DNA of 64,000 nt, from assembly GCA_905221615.1 (NCBI GenBank), contig CAJNDT010003513.1, positions 654,277 to 718,276 on the forward strand. Direction: 5' to 3'. Under the pieces are notes generated by a model. It made no database searches. It worked only from the letters and a program-made list of their open reading frames with translations, and was not told where the DNA came from. This document shows positions 19,760-30,890 of this stretch, piece after piece. Numbering within the stretch: position 1 is the stretch's first letter; every line of letters begins with the position of its first letter. The translations under genes were made by a program, and so were the position numbers. This DNA comes from Symbiodinium sp. CCMP2592. Lineage: Eukaryota; Sar; Dinophyceae; Suessiales; Symbiodiniaceae.

Positions 19760-20725
19760 CTGGCGGGGACGGGACCTGGTAGAAGGAGCTTGACGAGCGA
19801 CCCTGGCGGGTATGGCGGGCGACTCTGGCGGGGACGGCTGACGACCCTGGCGGGGACTTGGTGGACGGACGACTTCGGGATGGCGCGCGACCCTGGCGGG
19901 GACGGCGGGCAACCCTGGCGGGGATGGCGGACGACTCTGCTGTGACAGCAAAAGGGCCAAAAACAGCTTGGCAGACGACTCTGGAGGGGGACGGCGGACG
20001 ACCCTCGCGGGCGGGGACGGCGGGCGACCCTGGCGGGGACGGCGGACGACTCTGGCGGGGACTTGGCGACTCTGACAGGGACTGAAAAAGCCAAAAACAG
20101 CTTGGCAGACGACTCTGCAGCACGAGAACCCTGGCAGGGACGGGACCTGGTAGAAAGAGCTTGACGAGCTACCCTGGCGGGGATGGCGAGCCCTCTGGCG
20201 GGGACGGCTGACGACCCTGGCGGGGACTTGGTGGACGGACGACTTTGGCGGGGACGGCGCTTGGCAGACGACTCTGGAGGGGGACGGCGGACGACCCTGG
20301 CGGGGACGGCGTGGCGGGGACGGCGGACGACTCTGGCCGGGACTTGGCGACTCTGACAGGGACTGAAAAAGCCAGGCAGACGACTCTGGAGGGGATGGCG
20401 GACGGGACGGCGGGTGACCCTGCGGGGACGGCGGACAACTCTGGTGGGGACTTGGCGACGACTTTGACAGGCAGGAAAAAGCCAAAAACAGTTTGGCAGA
20501 CGGACGACCCTGGCGGGGACGGCGGGCAACCCTAACGGGGGACGGCGGACACTCTGGCGGGCACTTGGCTTTGACAGCAACTACAAAGGCCAAAAACAGC
20601 TTGGCAGACGATTCTGGAGGACGGCGGACGACCCTGGCGGGGACGGCGGGCGATCGTGGCGGGGACGGCGGACGACCCTGGCAAGGACGGCGTAAGGACC
20701 TTGGCGGGGCATCGCAGCAATCAGC
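19760..20725. repeat. GC-rich minisatellite
   Basis: About 45 irregular units of GACCCTGGCGGGGACGGCGG type, roughly 20-21 bp, with longer repeats containing GACTGAAAAAGCCAAAAACA. Minus-strand frames stay open for 300 codons only because the unit lacks stops. Confidence 0.9.
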
Positions 20726-20730
20726 CCATG

Positions 20731-20950
20731 AAAACCAGCCGTTGCCCATGTAGACGCTCGATTTTGCAAGCACCCGCTCCAGAAACACATCAGTGGCATC
20801 GCAGCGGACAGCACATCAAAACCAGCCATTCCCTATGTAGACGCTCGCTTTTGCAAGCGCCCGCTCCAGAAATACATCAGCGACATCGAATCAAACAGCA
20901 AACAAAAACCAGCCGTTCCCCATGTAGACGCTCGATTTTGCAAGCACGCA
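20731..20950. repeat. 87-bp tandem repeat, 2.5 copies
   Basis: AAAACCAGCC starts at 20731, 20818 and 20905: exact 87-bp spacing (29 codons). Carries CATGTAGACGCTCG and TTTTGCAAGC. Directly follows the minisatellite. Confidence 0.88.
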
Positions 20951-21157
20951 GCAGGCACCAAGTAACACAGAGAGAACGAATCTGCAAGTAAATTGCTGTA
21001 AATTCAGCTTCAGCACTCAATTCTCAATATTCCCGAATCAACCTAATCACGTATCCCCAAGTAGACGCGCGGTGATGCGACCCCCCCCCGGGTGCTTCCC
21101 CGCAAGGTGGGCTGGGATCCAACAAGCATGATGCGACTTAGCTCCGTCACTGTACAG

Positions 21158-21723
21158 GGTGTGTCACAGTGCCGTGGCCAGGCGGAAATGTCCGTTTCAC
21201 GTCTCTGGCGGCTGACGACTATAGTTTGACGGGGACGGGACGTCCTAGAAAGAGCTTGGGGACAGTGGCCGACTCTGGCAAGGAGCTTGGAGTGCGAGTC
21301 TGGCGGCAAAGCTGGACAATTCTGGCACGGACTGCCGGGCGAAAAAACCCTGGCGGCCGACTGGATGATCAGCACTCTTGGCCGGACTGGCACGGACAGC
21401 GGACGGCTGCAGACCACTTCTGGAGGCCTGGCACTGGGCCCTGACGGACGACTCTGACGACGGCTGACGGACGACTCTGGCGGCCGGCGAGGACGAGCGA
21501 GGGCGTCGCTGCTATTTTGTGACTACATCACTCGGATGTCCCTTTGACGTTCCGCAACATTGCAACGTCTTTTCGGCTAGTGCAGCACTCGAATAAGAAG
21601 AAGCACAACACAAAACCCGTTCTAGTCCTGCTTCGGGTGGTTGTGGGTGGGTTCCACGTTACGAAGACGGCGCGACCCACGACCACTCCATGGGTGGGGC
21701 GCGCCGTGGCACTGTGACACACC
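21158..21723. mobile_element. Possible 566-bp element with 21-bp inverted ends
   Basis: GGTGTGTCACAGTGCCGTGGC at 21158-21178 is matched, inverted with one mismatch, at 21703-21723. Inside are CTGACGGACGACTCTGG units like the neighbouring minisatellite. No protein recognised. Confidence 0.5.
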
Positions 21724-21865
21724 CTAAACCCCTAAACCCCTAAACCCCTAAACCCCTAAACCCTAAACCCTAAACCCCAAAACCCTAAACCCCTAAACCC
21801 CCAAACCCTAAACCCTAAACCCTAAACCCTAAACCCTAAACCCCTAAACCCTGAAACCCAAACCC
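21721..21865 (-). repeat. Interstitial telomere repeat (longest clean tract)
   Basis: About 19 CCCTAAA or CCCCTAAA units, several perfect in a row; its CCC joins the right end of the possible 566-bp element. Confidence 0.92.
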
Positions 21866-21877
21866 TCTTGCTCGAGC

Positions 21878-21934
21878 ATCTGTCTGAGGTGGCCGCCGTC
21901 GCTCGCGATATTCGCGGCGCTTCTGGCGCTTGGC
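21878..21934 (-). CDS. Region C exon (basic)
   Basis: Reads AKRQKRREYRERRRPPQTD. GCCAG|GCC acceptor, GAT|GCTCGA donor. Possible nuclear or nucleic-acid-binding stretch. Confidence 0.5.
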
Positions 21935-22364
21935 CTGGCTCCAGGGTTCAGGTTTAGGGTTTAGGGTTCAGGGTCTTTGTTTTTGAAGCGCGATATATAG
22001 CCTGTTTCTCTGGCTTAGGGTTCAGAGTTTGGGGTTTAGGGTTCAGGATTGAGAGCAGTGGATTCCAAGTTCCCCAATGGTCTGGGAATAAAAAACGTTG
22101 CCTTGTTGGAACGTAGCACCCAGATGTACTCGCTTTCGCCCTTCGCTTCTTCAAAACGGGGTTCCGGCTTTGCGCTGGCATCCCGTTTTCTGTCAAGCCG
22201 CGGATGTACGAAACCTGCTCAAATTCAGAAACCTGATTTTTTTGATGATTGGCGCTCCTTTTTCATCCATCAAACCGATTAACAATGCGGAGGCGCAGAC
22301 CATCTGAGCCTCTGCGCAACGCAACACGCGATACCCTGAGACAGATCGTTTCCTGCTAGCAGCT

Positions 22365-22459
22365 ACCCAGAGGCCCCAAAGTAGTTCCTTGTTGGGATTA
22401 CCTTATAGGATTCTATATATGAACCCCCAAAAAAGGAACTACTTTGGGGCCTTTGGGTA
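22365..22459. mobile_element. Foldback element, family H
   Basis: Arms ACCCAGAGGCCCCAAAGTAG, then TTCC, mirrored on the right. Confidence 0.83.
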
Positions 22460-22511
22460 TAGCAAAAAAGGCAACTTTGATCTCCATTCGGATACGTCGC
22501 TATGCAGTCAC

Positions 22512-22590
22512 CCTGATGAGGGCCCGGAAGAGAGCGCCTCCTTGTCCGGATCTTCCGGCTCCCCGGGCTGCGCAGACTCCTTCGTCAACT
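22512..22590 (-). CDS. Region C exon
   Basis: Reads LTKESAQPGEPEDPDKEALS. CTAAAG acceptor, GTGACT donor. Confidence 0.5.
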
Positions 22591-22940
22591 TTAGAAATTA
22601 GGCGGTTTAGGGTATGGGCTTTGGGGGATAGGGTTTAGGGTTCAGGGTTTAGCGGTTTAGGGTGCCGGGATTAGGGGTTTAGGGTTTAGGCTTAGGTGTT
22701 TAGGGTAGAGGGGTTTAGGGGTAAGTATGGTTAGGGTATAGGATTGGTGTACCTGGGATCCAACACCCTGCTGTTTTAGGAATTAAACCTTGCTATTGGT
22801 GGGGTTTTGGGATGCAGGTAGGGTCTAGGAGTTAAGGGCTTGGGGCTTCGATCCTTGGGGTGGGAAAGAGCTTTATCGAAGGGGCCTGGATGACTTCAAC
22901 ACCACTTCTACAGGCTCGGGGCTTTATCAGCGATGCATAT

Positions 22941-23096
22941 ATGGGTGGTTGTCAAAATTATGGTTCCTTTCTGGGTCCCTAATATTGTACGGCACCGAAT
23001 ATTTAGGGTTTCTGGGTCCCTAATATAATACGGCACCTACGATTTAGGGTTCCCATCACTCGAGACCATAATTTTGACAACCACTCGTATATGGTT
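22941..23096. mobile_element. Foldback element, family C with duplicated interior
   Basis: The block TTTCTGGGTCCCTAATAT..CGGCACC..ATTTAGGGT occurs twice in tandem (about 22966 and 23010). Confidence 0.8.
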
Positions 23097-23439
23097 GGAA
23101 GAGCCGCTTCGCGGAGTTGTTGCGGAGGGAGCCTCACAGTTACCAATACGTTTCTGGGGTATATTCTTCCCTAGCGAAAACGACTAGACTCATGTAAGTA
23201 CCCCAGAAGGGATCCTAATTCGGGCTATAGCACTTATTAGTTTTAAGGGGTGCAGCCATAGCCGTCGCACTTATTAATATCGGGGCCTTCATAATGATAG
23301 GGTTTGGGGGTATATTTGACCAAAATGACAGTAAGGACCACCCCTCAGAAAAAACGTATATTGGTAATTCTTAAGGCCCCTATACTAAATGCTTATATAG
23401 TAGCCCCTATTAAGGCCCTTAATTGATAACGGTTTCTCC

Positions 23440-23511
23440 TCTTCCTCCTCTGCTCCTCCTTCCCTCCTCTCCTGTTCCCACGCCGACTCCGGCTCCCGTT
23501 CTTCCGGCTGC
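23440..23511 (-). CDS. Region C exon (Glu-rich)
   Basis: Reads PEEREPESAWEQERREGGAE and continues in Glu. Low complexity, so boundaries and coding status are less sure. Confidence 0.45.
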
Positions 23512-23757
23512 ATTTGCTAATTTAGGGTTTAGGGGTTTGGGGTTTAGGGTGAATTTAGGATTTAGGCCTTAGTGGTTTAGGTTTAGGCGTTTAGGGTTTT
23601 AGGGTTCGTTCGGGAGTGCAATATCAAGATGCCCGCAAGATGGAATCGTTGAATTCGTTGTTAAAGCATTACAAAAAGCTGTGAGATGCTGTGAGCATAA
23701 TGGAGATGGGGTGGCTCACGGGGAGGACGCCCGAGACTCTAAACCCCCGAACCCTAC

Positions 23758-23841
23758 TTCGGATGTGCCAAGCTCCTTAGCCTTTGCCACAGCTGCGGCG
23801 ACCGTTTCGTTGGCCTTCTCGGCCGCAATTTCTTTGGCGGC
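23758..23841 (-). CDS. Region C exon (coiled-coil-like)
   Basis: Twenty-eight codons: AAKEIAAEKANETVAAAVAK then AKELGTSE. CCCAG|GCC acceptor and GAA|GTAGGG donor. Heptad-like Ala/Glu/Lys pattern. Confidence 0.62.
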
Positions 23842-23884
23842 CTGGGCTAATTCATGCTAGGGTTTAGTGTTCAGGGTTCAATGT

Positions 23885-23940
23885 CAAACCCTAAACCCTA
23901 AACCCTAAACCCTAAAACCTAAACCCTAAACCCTAAACCC
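23885..23940 (-). repeat. Interstitial telomere repeat
   Basis: Seven CCCTAAA units, nearly perfect. Confidence 0.9.
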
Positions 23941-24308
23941 TCCTCCGCACGAAGGTCTGACCATATCCTCAACCCTGAACCGATACCATCAGGGGAGAAG
24001 CGTCCGTGGCAGCCCCATCCCAACTAGGTTAGGATCTTGAAGCCTTTGCTGTTGCGCAATATGGTTCCAACAAGGTTTGACCGTAGTTTATAGAATAGTT
24101 GTATCGGGAAACACAGAACGAGCAGTATACCAGTCTTAATGCTCCTCCCGCAAAGTGCCAATGCTGTGCAAGACACCCCATGCTCCTCCTGGAGGCTGGT
24201 GACGGCTAGTGAACATGCAGTACGAATGCATTTCGCCCGGTGGAATGCTGCAACGTGGTATGATGTGCTGCTTTAGTACGAAAGCCCAGAAAGTATGCTT
24301 CTACAAGT

Positions 24309-24420
24309 GCCCAAAGGCTCGTAGGTATTGTTCTGGGGCATACTTTCCCGAATCATAGTAAAACGTCCTAATATAGAAACCCTAAAAGCTACTGTATAGG
24401 CACTTAGGACCCTTTGGGGT
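24309..24420. mobile_element. Foldback element, family K
   Basis: Arms CCCAAAGGCTCGTAGGTA / TTAGGACCCTTTGGGG. Confidence 0.7.
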
Positions 24421-24549
24421 GTAGAACAAAGACACCACAGTCAACAGTGACAGTTACGTTGTTCGACTCCGAGGCTCAACATGTGCATGCATGCACAACA
24501 AGCCTTCACTCCTAATGCTCCCTACGTGGTATGATGGCGCCACGTGGAT

Positions 24550-24720
24550 AAGGATAATGTTGATGATGATAATTATGATGGTGATGATGATGATGATGAT
24601 GATATCATGGACATGGGCCGTTTTATGAGGATGACGATGATGACAATGATGACAACGACTATGATGATGACGATGATGGTGGTGATAATGGCAATGATGA
24701 CGGGGATCATGATGTTCATC
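24550..24720. repeat. (GAT)n-like microsatellite
   Basis: GATGATGATGATGATGATAT and variants. Confidence 0.9.
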
Positions 24721-24934
24721 TGATGAATGTCGGGATTGGTGACATTCGAGACGGACTTAACAAGCAGGATAGTGTTTCAAGCATTCCCCCGCTATAGTGT
24801 GTTTGTGTGCTTCGATGGCACCTGTTCGAAGCCTTATTACCAGCTCTACTCAGCTCTCCAGCTGGCAAGTGAGCAAGTTTAAGCGTTCAGCTTTACCACA
24901 GGCAATGTTTCCCCGAGAAGCCTTCATGCATGTA

Positions 24935-24976
24935 TGTATACCTCTATGTGTATGTATATATACATATGTGTATAAT

Positions 24977-25010
<34 letters not shown>

Positions 25011-25135
25011 CATATGCATATGCATATGCATATGTATATGTATACGTATATGTATATGTATATGTATATGTATACGTATATGTATAATGATGTACATACA
25101 TATATATATATATATATATACAGTTAGTATACACA
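24935..25135. repeat. (TATG/TATGCA)n microsatellite
   Basis: ATGTATATGTATATGCATAT type; produces Tyr/Val and His/Ile open frames that are not genes. Confidence 0.95.
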
Positions 25136-25280
25136 TACGACGTCCACGTGTTCGGCAATCTCGGTCCCCCACTCGGCGCTTGATGTCGACCATGGGTCCC
25201 GCCCCCAGGGAGCCGCCTTCCGAGAAAGGTGCTATTGCAACTGGTTTGGGGCTTATGGCTCAGGGTTTAGAGTTTAGCGT

Positions 25281-25388
25281 CCCAGACCTTCCAAAATCCC
25301 TTAATTAAGGAATATACCCTAAATTATAATAGGATCCCTAATATGATTTAAGGTATATTCCTTGATTAAGGGATTTTGGAAGGTCTGG
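25281..25388. mobile_element. Foldback element, family A
   Basis: Near-identical to the copy at 231. Confidence 0.85.
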
Positions 25389-25789
25389 AGTCAGAGTTTA
25401 GGGTTTAGGTGTTTAAGGTTTAGGTTGCATGGCGTCGAGGTGAAAGGTTTTGGGGTTGGGAGCCGGGGATTTAAGGTTCAGCAAGGGATTGACTCTAAAG
25501 TCTCCATATATTAAGAGTTAGGCATGGCAAAAGAGAAAGGATTCAGGCGTGTCGTCCCTGGGTTCTAAGCTTTAGGGGAGGATGGGGAATTCGGGAAAAG
25601 GGGTTAGGGACATAACGTTCGGAGCAACAAAACTGCAATACAAGCAAGTGCCATAACCACTGCACTAAATCTCACCGGCCCAGAACCCAAGGAAATAAAA
25701 GTTGAAACTTTGAGAATCGACAACCTTATAAGAGCCCCAAAAATTGAAAAAAGTTGAGTTTGCAGCCAATAAAAGTTATGAAGAGCAAC

Positions 25790-25880
25790 GGCCGAGTCTC
25801 AGGCCTTTGGCGGCCTCCTCAAAGAGCTCCTTCAAAGCAGCATCCTCGGTCACTTCGAGCTTTTCAGATTCGGGAGGTTT
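25790..25880 (-). CDS. Region C exon (acidic helix)
   Basis: Reads PPESEKLEVTEDAALKELFE then EAAKGL. Its right edge meets a family B remnant. Boundaries approximate. Confidence 0.6.
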
Positions 25881-25967
25881 CTCAAAATTAGGGGTACCTT
25901 TAAAGGGATCCTTTAAGGGTTCCTTAAAGGGATCTATGAGGGTTCTATAAACGGTTTAGGGTTTAGA

Positions 25968-26071
25968 GTTTCTCAAAATTAGGGGTACCGTATTTTGGGG
26001 GTCCATATAATAAGGATCCTAGTATTTGGGGGTACTATCCTAGGGTCCCCAAAATTTTCGGAAACTCCCAT
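25968..26071. mobile_element. Foldback element, family B
   Basis: Arms CTCAAAATTAGGGGTACC / CCCCAAAATTTTCGGAAAC; a second copy of the left arm lies at about 25884. Confidence 0.75.
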
Positions 26072-26716
26072 TCCGAGGGAGTCCTTTCATTGTTGTATGG
26101 TTATGGATGTAGGAGTTGGGGGTTTAGAGTTTTCGGACCCAGAGTTGAGGGTGTTTGGTTACAAGGGTCTAAAGCTTTTGCTGGTCTTAGTATCTGTAAG
26201 GGGCGCCACACCGGTTCTATAAGATATAAAAAAGCTCTGCAAGGGATTTTGTTCAAGGCTTCATAAGCCATAAGCTTGCTGGAGGGATTTGGAGGAAGCT
26301 CCTGTGGAGACCCAAGTCTTGTCAAAGTAGAGTCCGCTTGCGGATGGCCATTGAACCCCTCATGGGTTTCTACACACGAAACTCGAAGTCGTAAGTGGGA
26401 CTGTGATCAACATCATCACTGTAGTGAGGCAACTCAGATTAGGACAAATCTCGCTAAGTTCAAAGGACAGACATCTCTAGCAACATCGGCATCCGAGCCG
26501 TAAAAAGACAACTGACTAAATTCCCACCCTAGTGAAACAAAACCGCTACAGGAGTCCTAAAACTAAGGACTTTGAGGAAGGAGGACTGACTTAGTCGTGC
26601 TACTTCATGCTATCAGCATGTACAACAAGTTTGTTCAGTGCAGAGCTGTCTCCCTATACACACAGTTTACGATTAATTAGAATTCAGTTCTTGGGGGGAT
26701 TGATAAAACAAGATTC

Positions 26717-26812
26717 GGGCTCCAGAAAGCGAGTGACCGCATCGTAGGTTTCCTCATTAAGCGGACCCCTAAACAGATATCCCGTATGTTGAGAATCCGC
26801 ACTCGCCACGTC
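26717..26812 (-). CDS. Region C exon (32 codons)
   Basis: Reads DVASADSQHTGYLFRGPLNE then ETYDAVTRFLEP. CTGCAG|GAC acceptor and CCC|GAATCT (GA) donor, phase 0 both sides. TTTAGGG occurs inside as coding sequence. Confidence 0.6.
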
Positions 26813-27261
26813 CTGCAGCCTGCCACTAAACGAAACTGCGGGAACTATCGAAATCATAAGGGACCCTAAACCGTGGAGCATAATCCCGAACCTAAACGCG
26901 TCCGGAATAATCTGGGGTCTACTTAAAGTCGAATCCCAGACCCTAAACACCTACCCACATCCCCAAGGACCTTGATACAGGGGCCTTACAAGCAGAGCTG
27001 GGCGAAGTGTGACATCATGGTATACTTACAAATGAGGAATAGTAATTATGCGTAATCTTAGGTGCACTTTAGGCCCCTACATCAGAGCCAGAGCCCCAAA
27101 AGCCATAAACCCTAACCCCCTAAACCTAAACCCCTAAACCCCTAAACCCCAAACCCTAGAGATCCCTTTAATTTAAAAGAACTCTAAACCCCTAGAGATC
27201 CCTTGAAAGGAACTCTAAACCCTAAACCCTATGCACTTCAAAAAGCCCTTCCTAAGCCGGC

Positions 27262-27353
27262 CTGCTCTTCTCGGGTCATGCCCTCACCGTTTTCCAGGGT
27301 CTCTGAGTCTTTCATCTCCCCCTGCGGCTGGAAGAGCTTGGGTTCGAAGATGG
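27262..27353 (-). CDS. Region C exon with family E element at its edge
   Basis: Reads AIFEPKLFQPQGEMKDSETL then ENGEGMTREEQ. Donor CAG|GCCGGC. The acceptor is six bases from the end of a family E foldback element, so the splice site is almost contributed by the element. Confidence 0.6.
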
Positions 27354-27358
27354 CTTGG

Positions 27359-27470
27359 TAGGATACCCAGTAACCTAAGAACAAAAAGGCCTCTCTTTTT
27401 GGTATTGGGTAACTTTGGAAGGAACCTAGGACTACAAAAAAAGGAATAAGGGTACTACTGGGCATCCTAG
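27359..27470. mobile_element. Foldback element, family E at an exon edge
   Basis: Ends six bases from the acceptor of a region C exon. GCTTCGGATCTCC on its far side recurs at 27816, after the 61-bp tandem repeat. Confidence 0.87.
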
Positions 27471-27547
27471 CTTCGGATCTCCGACCCTAAACCCTACCTT
27501 AACCCACCAAACCCTACTTTTTGTGTGGGTTCTTATTATGCAGCCTA

Positions 27548-27815
27548 ATGTAGGGGCCTTAATAATTCAGATGGGTTTTGGGGTACATGATACTTATGAG
27601 TATACCTAATATAGGGGCCTTAATAATTAGGATGGGCTTTGGGGCACATTATACGTATGAATATACCAAATATAGGAGCCTTAATAATTAGGATGGGTTT
27701 TGGGGTACATTATACTTATGAATATACCAAATATAGGGGCCTTAATAATTAGGATGGGTTTTGGGGTACATTATACTTATGAATATACCAAATATAGGGG
27801 CCTTAATAATTAGGA
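27548..27815. repeat. 61-bp tandem repeat, about 4.4 copies
   Basis: Unit ATAGGGGCCTTAATAATTAG, then GATGGGTTTTGGGGTACATT and ATACTTATGAATATACCAAAT. Inner copies almost identical, outer more diverged. Single degenerate units occur elsewhere (28425, 42262). Confidence 0.9.
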
Positions 27816-28105
27816 TGGCTTCGGATCTCCTACCCTGCAGTGAAAAAGTTAAATGCCAAAGCCCTACCTAGTCTTAAGGTGCCCGAGCCTAAACCTTGTT
27901 TGGGCCTCCATAAAGACCGGCCCTACAGCCTAAACCCTGAACCCTAATAGGCATTTAGGGGTTGGGGTTTAGGGTTTAGGGTTTAGATCATCTCCTCTTC
28001 TGAAGTATTCTGTTTAGGCCTAGACGTCTAGGGGTGTGGGTTTAGGGTTTAGGGTTTCTGCGGTGGTCGAGGACTCCAGCAAAGGACGAATCCTGGCTTT
28101 ACATA

Positions 28106-28185
28106 GCATACATACATACATGCATGCATTTATTTACATTACATACATACATACATAGACAGACAGACGGACAGATAGATCGTTC
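28106..28185. repeat. (CATA)n / (GACA)n microsatellite
   Basis: ACATACATACATGCATGCAT followed by ACAGACAGACGG and ATAGATAG. Confidence 0.9.
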
Positions 28186-28555
28186 CGTAGATAGATGGAC
28201 AGGGTTAGGTCAGGAGGCCCAGATGGTATTGAGCAGAGCTTTCTGCATCTAGGTCGCGCAAGATGCGAGTTTACTTACTGCCTAAAGCCCCCAAGAATGA
28301 AAGTCCAAAAGGCTGTGAACCCTAAACAACCAAAAAGGAAACCCAAAACATATGTGGCAGCAAGATTAGGGCTTGTGGGTTCGGACTGAACGGGCTACGG
28401 TATCCGCGTTACAGCTACTATAGGGCCTTAACAATTAGAACAGGGTTGAGGGGGGGCCAATTATACTGTATTTAAAAGAAGGACCCCCCCGCCAACAAAA
28501 AAAAAAGTGTACCGGTACTTATTTCGGCCCCTATGTGACACTGAATGCTCGAGGC

Positions 28556-28606
28556 GGTGTCATGTTTTACGATGCGACCCATGACTCTCGCAGACTGTAA
28601 AAACAT
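28556..28606 (-). CDS. Region C candidate exon
   Basis: TTTTTACAG acceptor with a good pyrimidine tract, then SARVMGRIVKHDTA. Confidence 0.35.
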
Positions 28607-28639
28607 TCAGGTTATTAAGGGATGCTAATAAGGCCAGTA

Positions 28640-28722
28640 TTGAGGCCCTTTGATGTCAGAAAGGCGCTGTTTACCAGGAGTCTCTGCATCGCCTGATTTG
28701 TTGGCAGTCTGCTGCCCCAAAG
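28640..28722 (-). CDS. Region C candidate exon
   Basis: Reads QQTANKSGDAETPGKQRLSD. Boundaries not fixed. Confidence 0.35.
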
Positions 28723-29692
28723 CCCCAAACGATACTGTAAGATAAACCCTAGAAGCCCCGTACAAAAATATAAAATCTGACAAAGGCCCAACCAAAATCT
28801 GAAACCCTAAACCTTGCCCTCACACCAGAAAAATACAAGTAAATCCCGGAGCCGAGCTCTGTTTAGATCTACTGATTCCGTCAGCCACATACCCCAACTG
28901 TAGACGGCGATAGCAACAGAATCTTTATTAGGGTTTAAGGTAGGGGGACCCTTCTGAACCCGTCATTCTGCTAGGGCCTTAAATTCGATTTACGGAAACG
29001 GGTTTTCCAAGCCTAAATCAAAAAACACATATATGAAGACGAATCATTCTGGAGCCGTCGGCATTGGCGGATCTCCGAAAAGTCAACTGAACCCTGCTAT
29101 TCAAGCCCTAAGACCTTAAATTACAAAATCTTGAACAACCGCCCTCGACGCACACACAAAAGCAAACAAACAACACGAACCCACTGGCATGCAAAGCCGA
29201 ACAAGAAGCTCAATAGCGCAAAGAGAAACTGAAATAATCGTATATAATCGAAACAAAACAAACAACACATCAAGTGCACCAATAATGAACCTAAAAACTA
29301 AAGCCTCTTAATAACTTTAAATGCAACCAGATTCCCAAAATCCAACACACTGTACGCCTAAACAGAAATAAAATGAAGATAGCCCCCAAACCTCGAAAGC
29401 CCTAAACATTACAAAAGCGGGCACCCCAACAACCCCAAACACAAACTAAAACTCAGGTCCCCACCACCCAATACCCTGAACCGCTAAAACACGAGCAACA
29501 ATGCAAGTCCCCTAAACCCTACACCCAAAAACCCAACAGCCCAAACCCCTAAATCTCTAAACTTCAAACCCGTTAACACCCAACCCTAAACCCCTCAAGC
29601 CATAAACCCCTGAACCGCCCGAAACCCCTAAAAGCGCAAAAGCCGTGAAACATCACCCACGCAAGAAGCCTTACCCAAAAGATCCATGTGCC

Positions 29693-29772
29693 TTTATAGT
29701 AGATTCTTAAGCCTCAAAGGGGTCCCTATATAGGTACTTTACGGCCTAAGTATATACTATATGGGTACATGG
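29693..29772. mobile_element. Foldback element, family G
   Basis: Arms TCCATGTACCCATATAGTAT / TATATACTATATGGGTACATG. This copy has a mutated left arm. Confidence 0.75.
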
Positions 29773-29814
29773 AGGCTTAGGGTTAGGGTAAGGAAAGGGC
29801 TTTAGGTCCCCCGA

Positions 29815-29893
29815 GAGCCTCCGGTGGAAGCAGGGCGGCGGCCTCCTCGGCAGCTTGCTCCTCGAGCAAAGCCTTGGCTTTCGCTGCGTTTTT
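29815..29893 (-). CDS. Region C candidate exon (Ala/Glu-rich helix)
   Basis: Reads NAAKAKALLEEQAAEEAAAL then LPPEAL: a clear Ala/Glu/Lys helix. High third-position GC, unlike the flanking repeats. Confidence 0.6.
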
Positions 29894-30556
29894 AGGGGCT
29901 AAAGGGGGCCTCCTTTAAAGGGTCCATAAGCTTCCTTTAAAGGGATCTTTAAGGGTTTAGGGCTTAGGGGGTTTAAGGTTTAGGAGTTTGGGGTTTAGGG
30001 TTGTGCTCTTGGTTGTTTTAGGGCTTCGGGATCCTCAAAGGATTCATTCAAGGGATTCATAAGGGTTTAGGGGCTGTTATTAGGCTTTTGGGGTTTGGGG
30101 TTCGGTTTAGGTTTAGGGTTTAGGGCCTAGGGTCTGGGTTGGGTTTAGGGTCTTGAGGTTCAGGGCTTTGTGGTTTAGGGGTTCAGGGTGTAGGGCTTAG
30201 GGTTTTCGGGCTTAGGGTTTGGGGTTTCAGGGTTACGGAAATAAGCGTTGCTGTAAGGGCTACAATCATGCATGTACGGGTTTGGGGAGTTTGGAGCTTT
30301 GCTGCTTCAGGGCTTAAGGTTTCGGTGGTTTTTAGTTTATACGGGTATGGATTTAAGTTAGAATTGAAGTTGTGTTGGTCCCCGCGTCCGCCCGCCACAG
30401 CCAGTTGGCTCACAGCTAGGCAGCCCAACTCAGAAAGTCAGGGAAGTTACCGAGTTGAGCTACCCAGGCGCAGAAACGCAGGACCTCGAAAGAGACCGCC
30501 AGCGACCCCATGACTCAGAAAGCCAGGGAAGGTTTCTCAAGTGCCGCGACTACGAC

Positions 30557-30649
30557 CTCTTTTCCATCCACGTCGTTGACTCTGCCTCGACATCTTCGAG
30601 TTCGAATTCCTTGTCTTCTGTGCCCTTAGCGTCTTGCCCATGGGGTCGT
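30557..30649 (-). CDS. Region C candidate exon (acidic)
   Basis: Reads RPHGQDAKGTEDKEFELEDV then EAESTTWMEK. CTGAG|A acceptor, AAGAG|GTCG donor. Strong Glu bias. Confidence 0.5.
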
Positions 30650-30890
30650 CTCAGGTTTGAGGGCCTCGGCGTGTGGGGTTTAGGCAATCTGACTTTTCTT
30701 GGTGTGGGGTTTTCGTGTTTCGGCGGGCTTTGCGGATTTTGGCGTTTTGAAGCGACAGAAGGTGTGGGGGCGTGGTATCCATAGCCGTTTGCGACGGTTT
30801 AGAAGGGTTTTTTATAAGGAGAGTTCAGGGTGTTAAAAGAGGGTTTCGGGAGTTTTGGCTTTCTTGTAGGCGTTTTCAAAGAGTCTCGAC

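Noticed and set aside
19569-20788. Open frames of 184, 299 and 349 codons on the minus strand (Pro/Arg/Ser-rich)
   Set aside because: They arise from the minisatellite unit, which lacks stops in these frames; three overlapping frames are open at once and no start or splice context fits.
30425-30495. tRNA-like D-arm (TGGGTAGCTCAACTCGGTAA on the minus strand)
   Set aside because: No T-arm, anticodon stem or acceptor stem could be paired; too little for a tRNA or tRNA-derived SINE.
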